From the NCBI GenBank assembly GCA_030044775.1, contig JASICF010000213.1:1-5109 (forward strand): a stretch of 5,109 nucleotides of DNA. Reading direction: 5' to 3'. How positions within the stretch are numbered: the stretch's first letter is position 1; every line of letters starts with the position of its first letter. Below are positions 1-5,109 of this stretch, in pieces. The notes below the pieces were generated by a model. That model saw nothing but the letters and a program-made list of their open reading frames with translations. It searched no databases and was not told the DNA's origin. The stretch is from Candidatus Sulfotelmatobacter sp. (lineage in GTDB: Bacteria > Acidobacteriota > Terriglobia > Terriglobales > Acidobacteriaceae). Position numbers and translations under genes: made by a program.

Positions 1-1314
1 GCGGCGCAATCCTCACCCTCCCAAACCGATGAGGACGGCCAATCTCAATCCGACGAACAGGAGTCCAGTTCCCGGCATTCGGGTCGTCACGTTCGGGTTC
101 GGGTCGAAGATGACAATGCCGAGCCTCCCGAATTGACCGAAGCGGAGAAGGCGATCGACAAAAAGGATTACGCGACCGCGGAACTCCTTTTGCAAAAACT
201 GGTCGAGCGCGAACCCTCAAGCTATGTGGGATGGTTTGACCTCGGGTTCACCGAAAATGCCTTGGGCAATGTCGGCGACTCGATCACGGCCTATCGTAAA
301 TCCGTCGCCGCCAAACCGGACGTCTTCGAATCGAATTTGAACCTCGGGCTACAATTAGCCAAAACAGGACAGCCAGACGCAGCCATTTTCTTGCGCGCTG
401 CGACCCGTCTGAAACCTACTAGTAATGTCCCCGAGGGCCTCTACCGGGCCTGGCTGGCGCTCGGGCACACGGTTGAAAAAGCGAATCCCGACGACGCCCT
501 GAATGCTTATCGCCTGGCATCTTCCGCTCAACCTGGAGAGGCGGAACCGCATCTTTGTCTCGGGGAGGTTCTGGAGCGCGAAAACCACTTCGCGGAGGCC
601 GAAGGTGAATACAAGCAAGCCTTGGCGTTGGATCCGCATTCTTCGGATGCGCTGACCGGTCTGGCGAATATCTACATGAAAGGCGGGCGCTTTCCCGAGG
701 CGGAAGAGTATCTCCGCAAACTGCTGCTCGATGAGCCGGATTCGGCCGGGGTTCACATTCAGCTTGGGCGAGTGCTAGCGGCCGAGGAGAAAACCGCGGC
801 TGCAATTGCACAGTTGCAGGCGGGATTAAAATTAGCTCCAGGGGATGAGAATGCGGAGATCGAACTCGCCGAGCTCTATGTGAAGGCTGGAAAGAGCGAT
901 CTTGCAGACGCCAGCTACCGAGCGTTGATCGCAACGCATCCAAACGATGCTGAACTGCACCGCCGGCTGGGGGAAACCTTGCTGCTGGAAAAGAAATTCC
1001 CGGATGCACAGCTGGAGTTCACGGCTGCCGTAAAGCTAAGTCCTGATTTGGGAGAGGCTTACGGTGGTCTGGCGTTTGCAGCCGGCGAAAACAAGGATTA
1101 TTCTCTTGCCTTGCGCGCTTTGGACGCCCGGTCCAAACTGCTTCCCGATGTTCCCATTACCTATTTTCTTAGAGCATCGGCCTATGACCATTTGCGTGAC
1201 TTTAAAAATGCCGCTACGAACTATAGACTCTTTCTTAAGACGGCCCAGGGGAAGTATCCTGATCAGGAATGGCAGGCCAAACATCGGCTGATCGCCATCG
1301 AACCGAAAAGATAG
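1..1314 (+). CDS. TPR-repeat protein, probably exported (5' end outside window)
   Basis: The reading frame is open from base 1 to the TAG at 1312-1314, giving 437 visible residues. The true start lies upstream. A TTG at 133 could be taken as a start, but the in-frame sequence before it is continuous coding sequence. Visible residues 1-44 are a Ser/Gln/Asp/Glu-rich linker followed by a short basic patch; the opening AAQSS resembles the residues around a signal-peptide cleavage site, suggesting an exported protein. Residues 45-418 hold about eleven tetratricopeptide repeats. Repeats 5 to 11 (181-418) run in exact 34-residue phase with the usual A/G, Y/F and P positions (for example LGEVLERENHFAEAE and LANIYMKGGRFPEAE). 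Repeat 4 is about four residues longer. TPR arrays form superhelical protein-binding scaffolds; no catalytic domain is visible. It is followed after 32 bp by two small exported proteins, so it is probably co-transcribed with them. The TPR assignment is firm; the partner is unknown. Confidence 0.93.
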   Translation, partial: AAQSSPSQTDEDGQSQSDEQESSSRHSGRHVRVRVEDDNAEPPELTEAEKAIDKKDYATAELLLQKLVEREPSSYVGWFDLGFTENALGNVGDSITAYRKSVAAKPDVFESNLNLGLQLAKTGQPDAAIFLRAATRLKPTSNVPEGLYRAWLALGHTVEKANPDDALNAYRLASSAQPGEAEPHLCLGEVLERENHFAEAEGEYKQALALDPHSSDALTGLANIYMKGGRFPEAEEYLRKLLLDEPDSAGVHIQLGRVLAAEEKTAAAIAQLQAGLKLAPGDENAEIELAELYVKAGKSDLADASYRALIATHPNDAELHRRLGETLLLEKKFPDAQLEFTAAVKLSPDLGEAYGGLAFAAGENKDYSLALRALDARSKLLPDVPITYFLRASAYDHLRDFKNAATNYRLFLKTAQGKYPDQEWQAKHRLIAIEPKR

Positions 1315-1346
1315 CAGCGAAGTAATAGCAGAAAGAAGCGTGCCGT

Positions 1347-1811
1347 ATGAAACGCTCTCGAACGTTATGGATCGCTGTTGTGGGATTGATGTTTGGGGCG
1401 CTGCTACTGCCGTGGGTTGCGCAGGCTCACCAGGAAGCAACGATCGCGGAACTGAAAAACCGCCTTTCTAACACCGAGCTGCGAAACCGTCCTGCCCTGT
1501 GCATTGAAATCTGCGAGCGGCAACTCGATGCCGCCAACAGGTTCTACAACGACGGTGCTACCACGGCGGCGCAAGCGGCTCTGCAGGATGTGGTTTCTTT
1601 CGCCGGCCTGGCGCGCGAATATGCCATCCAATCGCACAAGCACGAGAAAGAAAGTGAGATCGCTCTGCGCAAGGCGGCGCGAAAGCTGCTTGACCTGAAG
1701 CATGCTATCTCGCATGAAGATCAGGCAGCCGTGCAAAGTGCAATCGACCGCCTGCAGCGTTTCCGTGACGATCTTTTGTCGTCCATGTTCCCGCGGAGTG
1801 CGGCGAAATGA
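1347..1811 (+). CDS. small exported alpha-helical protein, unknown function
   Basis: This 154-residue protein begins with a clear signal peptide: MKRSRT, a hydrophobic stretch at about residues 7-23, and a likely cleavage after AQA27. The mature part is about 127 residues, lacks further membrane segments and looks almost entirely helical and charged, with probable helices around 31-45, 47-68, 72-95, 100-122 and 126-146. Two cysteines, C52 and C56 (LCIEIC), sit one helical turn apart. No named domain is recognised. The ATG at 1347 is preceded only by a weak purine-rich stretch (AGAAAGAAG, ending about 8 nt upstream), but it is the start that retains the full signal peptide. The gene lies 32 bp after the TPR gene and its stop overlaps the next start by 4 bp, so the three probably form one operon. 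A helical-bundle periplasmic or envelope protein is the most that can be inferred. Confidence 0.88.
   Translation: MKRSRTLWIAVVGLMFGALLLPWVAQAHQEATIAELKNRLSNTELRNRPALCIEICERQLDAANRFYNDGATTAAQAALQDVVSFAGLAREYAIQSHKHEKESEIALRKAARKLLDLKHAISHEDQAAVQSAIDRLQRFRDDLLSSMFPRSAAK
1795..1798 (+). promoter_or_regulatory. ribosome binding site for the third operon gene
   Basis: GGAG lies 9 nt before the ATG at 1808, inside the end of the preceding gene. Together with the ATGA overlap at 1808-1811 it supports both the chosen start and translational coupling of the two small exported proteins. Confidence 0.55.
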
Positions 1812-2368
1812 ATTCGCGGCTGACTCGAGCGGTAGTTTCCACCGGGTTTTTATTGCTCGCATTCTCGCCGCTGTGGGCGCAGCGGCAGCGCGATCCTTTC
1901 ACGCAATCGGAAATCGACCAGATCCGGGATGTAAGCTGGGAACCACAGCAGCGGCTGGCTCTCTACGTCAAGTTTGCCCGAGAGCGGCTGGTCGCGATGG
2001 AACAGATGCGGGACGATCCGAAGACGAAAGACCGTGCACAGCAGACGCATGACAAGCTCGACGATTTCGTTGCCATTTACGATGAGTTGAATGACAACAT
2101 CGATACCTACATCGATCGCCGGAATGACATTCGCAGGCCATTGAAGCAGATCATCGCTGCCGACGGCGAGTTCCAGTCCAAGCTGCTGGCTTTGAAAGAC
2201 GCGGCTAACGTTGCCACGGAAGAAGCCAAGCAATACGAATTCGTCCTGAGCAATGCGCTCGACACGCTGAAAAACTCGGCGGATGACCATCGAAATCTGC
2301 TCGAAGAGCAGCAGGACGCCGCCAAGCACAAAAAGTTCGAGAAGGCAGCCAGCAGCAGAGCCGAATAA
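1808..2368 (+). CDS. second small exported helical/coiled-coil protein, unknown function
   Basis: This 186-residue protein starts at an ATG that overlaps the previous stop (ATGA). A signal peptide is visible: MNSRLTR, a hydrophobic core at about residues 9-23, and likely cleavage after LWA24. The mature chain is rich in Lys, Asp, Glu, Gln and Ala and looks wholly helical, with coiled-coil-like stretches near residues 75-115 and 130-178. It contains no cysteine, no further membrane segment and no recognised catalytic motif. Residues 49-73 (starting RLALYVKFARERL) align without gaps to residues 48-72 of the preceding protein with about 7 identities, and a charged helix with a DIRR/EIALR-like segment follows in both, so the two may be distant paralogues. 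It ends the operon: the next gene downstream has its own promoter-like sequence. The function is unknown; an envelope role with the TPR protein is inferred only from co-location and shared export. Confidence 0.88.
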   Translation: MNSRLTRAVVSTGFLLLAFSPLWAQRQRDPFTQSEIDQIRDVSWEPQQRLALYVKFARERLVAMEQMRDDPKTKDRAQQTHDKLDDFVAIYDELNDNIDTYIDRRNDIRRPLKQIIAADGEFQSKLLALKDAANVATEEAKQYEFVLSNALDTLKNSADDHRNLLEEQQDAAKHKKFEKAASSRAE

Positions 2369-2389
2369 GACAATACCTCTTCTGTCTTA
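2366..2389 (+). repeat. weak inverted repeat at the operon end
   Basis: TAAGACA (2366-2372) and TGTCTTA (2383-2389) form a 7-bp stem with a 10-nt loop, and the left arm includes the TAA stop of the preceding gene. The stem is AT-rich and no T tract follows, so this is at best a poor terminator or a 3'-end stabilising hairpin. Confidence 0.3.
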
Positions 2390-2416
2390 ATCCATCACCG
2401 GCTCCAAACTTTGCCG

Positions 2417-2425
2417 TGCTAATCT
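2417..2425 (+). promoter_or_regulatory. extended -10 promoter-like element before the SprT-like gene
   Basis: TGCTAATCT matches the extended -10 form TGnTAnnnT. No convincing -35 hexamer is seen at the usual spacing, which is compatible with an extended -10 promoter. A start site about 6-8 nt downstream would fall at roughly 2431-2433, almost on the GTG start at 2435, implying a leaderless or nearly leaderless transcript. This is inferred from sequence only. Confidence 0.4.
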
Positions 2426-2434
2426 AGGCACATT

Positions 2435-3121
2435 GTGCGCCCGGGGATTCTCGAAATCTTCCATGATGAGCACCGGCAAATACGGCCGGAGGCGGCGCTA
2501 CCCGAGTTGAAGGTCGAATTCTTCGCGTTCGCGAATCTCAACAACACCATTCGATTACGTCAGGGGCGGCTGCTGGTGCGGCTCTCGGACTTGCTCGAAG
2601 GCGCGCCCGAGCCAGTCGTGCGGGCCATCGCTCATATTCTGCTCGCAAAGATGTACCGCAAGCCGATCGACCGCGGACGCGCTGCGCGCTATCGAAAATA
2701 TGTGGGTAGCCATCAGGTGGTGCATCAGGCTCACCTGGTGCGCCAGATGCGCGGACGGAAGCGACTGCACTCGCCGCAGGGGCGGGTTTACGATCTCGAC
2801 GCGATTTTTGAGGATTTGAACCGGCGGTTTTTTCATGGGCTGATGGGGCGTCCACGAATGAGTTGGAGTCCCTCCAAAACGCGGCGTATTCTGGGCCATT
2901 ACGATCCGGCGCACAATGCGATCGTCATCAGCCGCATTTTCGATCATCCCGCAATTCCCCGCTACGCACTCGATTACATCGTGTATCACGAGATGCTGCA
3001 CTTGAAGCATCCAGTGCGCCTTCGCGGCAGCAGGAGATGTGTGCACTCAGCCGAGTTTCAGGCAGAAGAAAAATTGTTTCCGGAGTGGGAGCGGGCGGAG
3101 GGGTTTCTGAAGAAGCTCTAG
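2435..3121 (+). CDS. SprT-like / YgjP-like zinc metallopeptidase-family protein
   Basis: The 228-residue product carries a zincin motif, HEMLH at residues 185-189, where the two His bind zinc and Glu is the catalytic base. H204 in CVHSAEF is the likely third ligand, as in YgjP/SprT-like proteins that end in an H-S-x-x-F type segment. Before the motif is the typical SprT-like order: FEDLNRRFFHG (125-135), a WS pair (144-145), LGHYD (153-157) and the strand IVISR (163-167). Residues 20-110 form an extra N-terminal region, including NNTIRLRQGRLLVRLSDLL and a basic stretch around 105-111. There is no signal peptide, so it is probably cytoplasmic. SprT-family relatives include DNA-protein crosslink proteases, but no substrate is shown here. 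The frame is open only back to 2423, so GTG 2435 is the best start; there is no in-frame ATG nearby and no good Shine-Dalgarno, only AGG at 2426-2428. The gene converges on the PilZ-like gene with 15 bp between stops. Confidence 0.87.
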   Translation: MRPGILEIFHDEHRQIRPEAALPELKVEFFAFANLNNTIRLRQGRLLVRLSDLLEGAPEPVVRAIAHILLAKMYRKPIDRGRAARYRKYVGSHQVVHQAHLVRQMRGRKRLHSPQGRVYDLDAIFEDLNRRFFHGLMGRPRMSWSPSKTRRILGHYDPAHNAIVISRIFDHPAIPRYALDYIVYHEMLHLKHPVRLRGSRRCVHSAEFQAEEKLFPEWERAEGFLKKL

Positions 3122-3136
3122 TATCTCTTGCCGCCG

Positions 3137-3514
3137 TCACCACGCCCTGAATCTTTCCACCTGTCCATGGTCGCGGCGATTTTTGGCGAGCGAAGCCTGA
3201 ATGGCCGCTTGCAGGCGCTCTTCGTCATCATCGTAAAGCTCAACGAACTTGAACGGCTGCAGGCTCCAAGAGAGCGGGTTCAGCATTTCCACTGCGCCCA
3301 GCACCGAGCCTTTCCGAGTAAGAAACATCAGCTTCACGCGGGAACCGGAACGCAGAGGCTTCGGCAGTTTCAGCAAGCCTCCCGTCAGGGAAACGACTTG
3401 CAGATTTCCCATGACGCGAGAACCATTCTGGCAGCGAAGAACAGCAGGAGTGATTTCTGCGAAGCAGGTGCGCGCGGCGCGACCGCTGGCGCGTTGTGGG
3501 GAGTGGGACAACAT
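3137..3514 (-). CDS. small PilZ-like domain protein with degenerate c-di-GMP motif
   Basis: From the ATG at 3514 the product has 125 residues. Its pattern fits a PilZ beta barrel: an Arg-rich N-terminus (RASGR at 8-12, in the position of the RxxxR loop), a strand with VVSLTGG (40-46) at the site of the D/N-x-S-x-x-G motif, then GSRVKLMFL (57-65), a strand with VLGAV (71-75), FKFVEL (88-93) and a C-terminal helix EERLQAAIQASL. The Asp/Asn of the second motif is replaced by Val, so c-di-GMP binding is doubtful. No signal peptide or membrane segment is seen. The start is uncertain: an in-frame TTG at 3550 would add 12 residues, and neither start has a clear Shine-Dalgarno. The frame stays open back to 3619, but only through the terminator of the upstream gene. 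The PilZ assignment is by pattern, not alignment. Confidence 0.7.
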   Translation of the reverse strand: MLSHSPQRASGRAARTCFAEITPAVLRCQNGSRVMGNLQVVSLTGGLLKLPKPLRSGSRVKLMFLTRKGSVLGAVEMLNPLSWSLQPFKFVELYDDDEERLQAAIQASLAKNRRDHGQVERFRAW

Positions 3515-3580
3515 ATCGGTTAGTTTGATTGTGAAATCTGCGATGACCAAACGAAAGATTACGGAAGGATCAGTCGGCGC

Positions 3581-3621
3581 AAAAAACCCCAGGTCTCGCG
3601 TCTTCGGCGAGACATGGGGTT
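3581..3621 (-). terminator. Rho-independent terminator of the SYLF gene
   Basis: A 15-position stem pairs 3585-3599 (AACCCCAGGTCTCGC on the + strand) with 3607-3621 with a single mismatch (3592 against 3614) and a 7-nt loop containing TTCG. Read on the minus strand it is followed by six T residues (the A run at 3581-3586). It begins about 30 nt after the SYLF stop. There is no T tract in the + direction, so it acts one way. Confidence 0.93.
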
Positions 3622-3651
3622 ACGCTGCCAACTCATTTATCCGACTGGTTT

Positions 3652-4347
3652 CTAATGCACTTGCGCGGTCTCTTTGGCATTTTGTATTGCGTTGATGAAG
3701 GCTTGCGCGTCTGCGTTCTGCGTGTGCACGTCGCCTTTCAGAATATCGCTGAAAGAAACGTCCTTGTCGTACAGCTGCTGCGTCACCTTCCCATCCTTGT
3801 TAAGTTCGGCCCCGTTCAGCGAGGCGCCGATGAAAGCTCCTTTGCTGCTCGAGTAAGTGAGTATGCCGGCTTTGTAGCCAGCGTCTGCCGAAGCCGACCG
3901 TCCTACAGGACCGGCCGCGGCCGAGACGTCTGCGCCCACTTTAATGTGACCTCTCATCAGGTCGTTCATGCCTTCGTCGTTCATGATGAACATCATGAGA
4001 TCGGTGCTCTTGCCGCCAATCTGCGGACCCCAACTGACTCCGGAAACTGAAAAAGGTGCTGGAGAACTCCATTCGCCATTGCTGGTGCGGCATGTAGCGA
4101 TTCCATCCCCGTGCTCGCCGCCCACCACAAATGCACCTTTAATAAGTCTCGGAATAACCGCCACGCATTTTGCTTTCTGCATTACATCGTTGGGAACACC
4201 TTTGTCAGGGGCTGCGGAACTCATGTGTTGAACGGTTTCTGTGGCCCGCTGCAATTCTGCGTCTGCGGCATTCTCGTTCGATTGACCTGCCCATGCCAGC
4301 GTTGCCAAACCAAGGGCAAGCATGCCTATCGTGATTTTGTACTTCAT
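3652..4347 (-). CDS. secreted SYLF-domain (Ysc84 / DUF500 family) protein
   Basis: The product has 231 residues from the ATG at 4347. Residues 1-20 are a signal peptide (MKYK, hydrophobic core, cleavage after AWA20). The SYLF domain fills about 50-205 with its hallmarks: VMQKAKCVAVIPRLIKGAF (55-73), VVGGEHGDGIATCR (74-87), PAPFSVSGVSWGPQIGG (96-112), DLMMFIMND (116-124), VGADVSAAAGPVGR (137-150), AGILTYSSSKGAFIGASLNG (160-179) and LYDKDVSFSDIL (192-203). Eukaryotic SYLF domains bind phosphoinositides; the bacterial exported members are poorly understood and presumed to be envelope or lipid associated. A TTG at 4401 would extend the frame by 18 residues, but it would hide the signal peptide and bypass the strong ribosome site, so it is rejected. 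The gene appears monocistronic: its own promoter lies upstream and a strong terminator downstream. The length is usual for the family. Confidence 0.95.
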   Translation of the reverse strand: MKYKITIGMLALGLATLAWAGQSNENAADAELQRATETVQHMSSAAPDKGVPNDVMQKAKCVAVIPRLIKGAFVVGGEHGDGIATCRTSNGEWSSPAPFSVSGVSWGPQIGGKSTDLMMFIMNDEGMNDLMRGHIKVGADVSAAAGPVGRSASADAGYKAGILTYSSSKGAFIGASLNGAELNKDGKVTQQLYDKDVSFSDILKGDVHTQNADAQAFINAIQNAKETAQVH

Positions 4348-4354
4348 GCACTCT

Positions 4355-4360
4355 CCTCCT
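4355..4360 (-). promoter_or_regulatory. strong Shine-Dalgarno of the SYLF gene
   Basis: On the minus strand AGGAGG lies 7 nt before the ATG at 4347. It is the best ribosome binding site in the window; it decides the start and predicts high translation compared with the neighbouring genes. Confidence 0.9.
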
Positions 4361-4392
4361 CGGCACTTTGATTCAACAAATGCGGGATGCGG

Positions 4393-4402
4393 TTTGCGCA
4401 AA
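4393..4402. repeat. 10-bp perfect palindrome in the SYLF leader
   Basis: TTTGCGCAAA is a perfect inverted repeat in the untranslated leader, about 46 bp upstream of the SYLF start. It could be a regulator half-site pair, but a 10-bp palindrome can arise by chance and only one copy is seen. Confidence 0.25.
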
Positions 4403-4496
4403 TCTGAACCTGGCGTGCGGATTCTCCGTTGAGTGGCCGAGTAGGGAAAGATACCTAGAGATGAAACCTGAGGCGAGGAACATCGAGGGCGGTTGC

Positions 4497-4525
4497 TTTA
4501 AACCAGAACGGCCAGCTCACGTCAA
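4497..4525 (-). promoter_or_regulatory. candidate sigma70 promoter for the SYLF gene
   Basis: On the minus strand TTGACG (4520-4525) and TTTAAA (4497-4502) are separated by exactly 17 bp. The -35 matches the consensus at five of six positions and the -10 at four of six. Transcription would begin near 4490 and give a leader of about 140 nt. The rest of the 4348-4561 gap contains no convincing ORF or RNA gene; apart from this promoter it holds only the small palindromes listed separately. Confidence 0.5.
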
Positions 4526-4541
4526 ATCGAAGCCAGCGTGC

Positions 4542-4555
4542 GGTTGACCTCAACC
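4542..4555. repeat. short inverted repeat after the histidine kinase stop
   Basis: GGTTGA (4542-4547) and TCAACC (4550-4555) are separated by CC, about 6 nt beyond the kinase stop on the minus strand. A 5-bp stem with a 4-nt loop is possible, but no T tract follows, so a terminator role is weakly supported; a protein binding site is an alternative. Confidence 0.25.
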
Positions 4556-4561
4556 AAGCCG

Positions 4562-5109
4562 CTATGCGTGAGCACTGATCACCTGCAGGGTTGCGGATTC
4601 ATGGGACCTGGCTTCTACCAGCGGCAGTTGTAAGGTTACCAATCCGCCGTGGGGCTTTACGTTTTCGATCCTGAGATCCCCCCCACGTCGCTTGGCGATG
4701 CGATAGCAGACGCTTAATCCGAGACCGGTTCCCTTGCCCACCGGTTTGGTCGTGTAGAAAGGTTCGAGAGCGCGATCCAGGTTAGCGAAGCCGGGTCCAG
4801 AGTCCTGCACCTGGATTACCGCGACACCCCTATCCTGATGAGCCCGGATGTCGATCTGTCTGGTTCCGGCGAAACCTTGCAACGCATCGCAGGAATTGTT
4901 GAACAGGTTGAGCAGGATTTGTTTGATTTCATCTTCGTTGATCGCCAGTGCGGGCAGATCTGGAGCGATATCAATTTCCACCCTGACCTTTGAATAGCGC
5001 GTGTAGTACTCGCACAACGTGAGCACTTCCTGAACCACAGGAGCAAGACGCACCACCTTGGAATCCCAGGAACTTTGCCGGGAAAAACGAAGCAGGTTGT
5101 CAGTAATCC
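4562..5109 (-). CDS. sensor histidine kinase, C-terminal part (5' end outside window)
   Basis: The frame is open from the right edge (first whole codon 5105-5107) to the TAG at 4562-4564, giving 181 visible residues. An internal GTG at 5056 is not the start, because kinase-like sequence continues before it. Visible residues 1-11 (ITDNLLRFSRQ) match the end of the second dimerisation helix of HisKA kinases, so the H box with the phosphorylated His must lie just outside the window. A complete HATPase_c domain follows: N box NLFNNSCDAL (67-76), G1 box DSGPGF (102-107), F box EPFYTTKP (115-122) and G2 box GKGTGLGLS (124-132). The boxes and the EPFYTTKP form resemble the NtrB-like class of kinases. 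It autophosphorylates with ATP and passes phosphate to a response regulator; no regulator follows it here, and a partner may lie upstream or elsewhere. The last 18 or so residues after LPLVE are an unremarkable tail. The sensor domain is not visible. Confidence 0.95.
   Translation of the reverse strand, partial: ITDNLLRFSRQSSWDSKVVRLAPVVQEVLTLCEYYTRYSKVRVEIDIAPDLPALAINEDEIKQILLNLFNNSCDALQGFAGTRQIDIRAHQDRGVAVIQVQDSGPGFANLDRALEPFYTTKPVGKGTGLGLSVCYRIAKRRGGDLRIENVKPHGGLVTLQLPLVEARSHESATLQVISAHA

Noticed and set aside
133..135. TTG as the start of the TPR gene
   Set aside because: The frame is open to base 1, and the upstream residues look like a mature exported N-terminus following a signal peptide. 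The gene is cut by the window edge.
419..1009. Long minus-strand open frame (196 codons) opposite the TPR gene
   Set aside because: It lies wholly antisense to a convincing TPR coding sequence. Its translation is rich in Arg, Pro and Ser with no domain, as expected for a shadow frame in GC-rich coding DNA.
1702..2052. Plus-strand open frame of 116 codons bridging the two small exported genes
   Set aside because: It overlaps both real genes in another frame, has a composition rich in Arg, Ala and Gly, and has no ribosome site or motif. The ATGA-coupled pair explains the region better.
2555..3046. Minus-strand open frame of 163 codons opposite the SprT-like gene
   Set aside because: The opposite strand encodes a recognisable HEMLH metallopeptidase-type protein; the antisense frame shows no coherent domain.
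3128..3695. Two overlapping plus-strand open frames (3128-3523 and 3249-3695)
   Set aside because: They cover the antisense of the PilZ-like gene and run into or through the SYLF terminator; no domain or ribosome site is visible.
4348..4401. N-terminal extension of the SYLF protein from TTG 4401
   Set aside because: It would bury a textbook signal peptide and include the AGGAGG ribosome site within the coding sequence; ATG 4347 is clearly better.
4542..4555. Rho-independent terminator for the histidine kinase
   Set aside because: The inverted repeat is short, its loop is tiny and no T tract follows on the minus strand, so it is kept only as a repeat.

Overview
The window looks like chromosomal DNA from an acidobacterium or a close relative. 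This is inferred from moderately high GC, from many secreted or TPR-type proteins with no classical operon partners, and from the overall style of the SprT-like and SYLF proteins. No rRNA or other decisive marker is present, so the taxonomic call is tentative. There is no sign of a mobile element, CRISPR array, tRNA or phage gene.

Left part (1-2368, + strand): a tight three-gene operon. The first gene is a long TPR protein cut by the left edge. A 32-bp gap leads to a small exported helical protein, which overlaps a second small exported helical protein by 4 bp (ATGA). All three products appear to be exported or envelope-associated. The two small proteins are not recognised as a named family and may be distant relatives of each other. 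This is the least explained part of the window.

Middle (2369-3550): a SprT-like zinc metalloprotease-type protein (+) lies behind an extended -10 promoter-like sequence very close to its GTG start. It converges, with only 15 bp between stop codons, on a small PilZ-like protein gene (-) whose c-di-GMP signature is degenerate.

Right part (3581-5109, - strand): a strong Rho-independent terminator ends a monocistronic SYLF/Ysc84-family secreted protein gene. That gene has a near-ideal Shine-Dalgarno and a plausible sigma70 promoter about 150 bp upstream. Beyond it is the C-terminal half of a sensor histidine kinase (dimerisation-helix end plus complete HATPase domain), cut by the right edge.

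The right-hand genes seem to be separate transcription units. Apart from the left operon, nothing ties the genes into one pathway.
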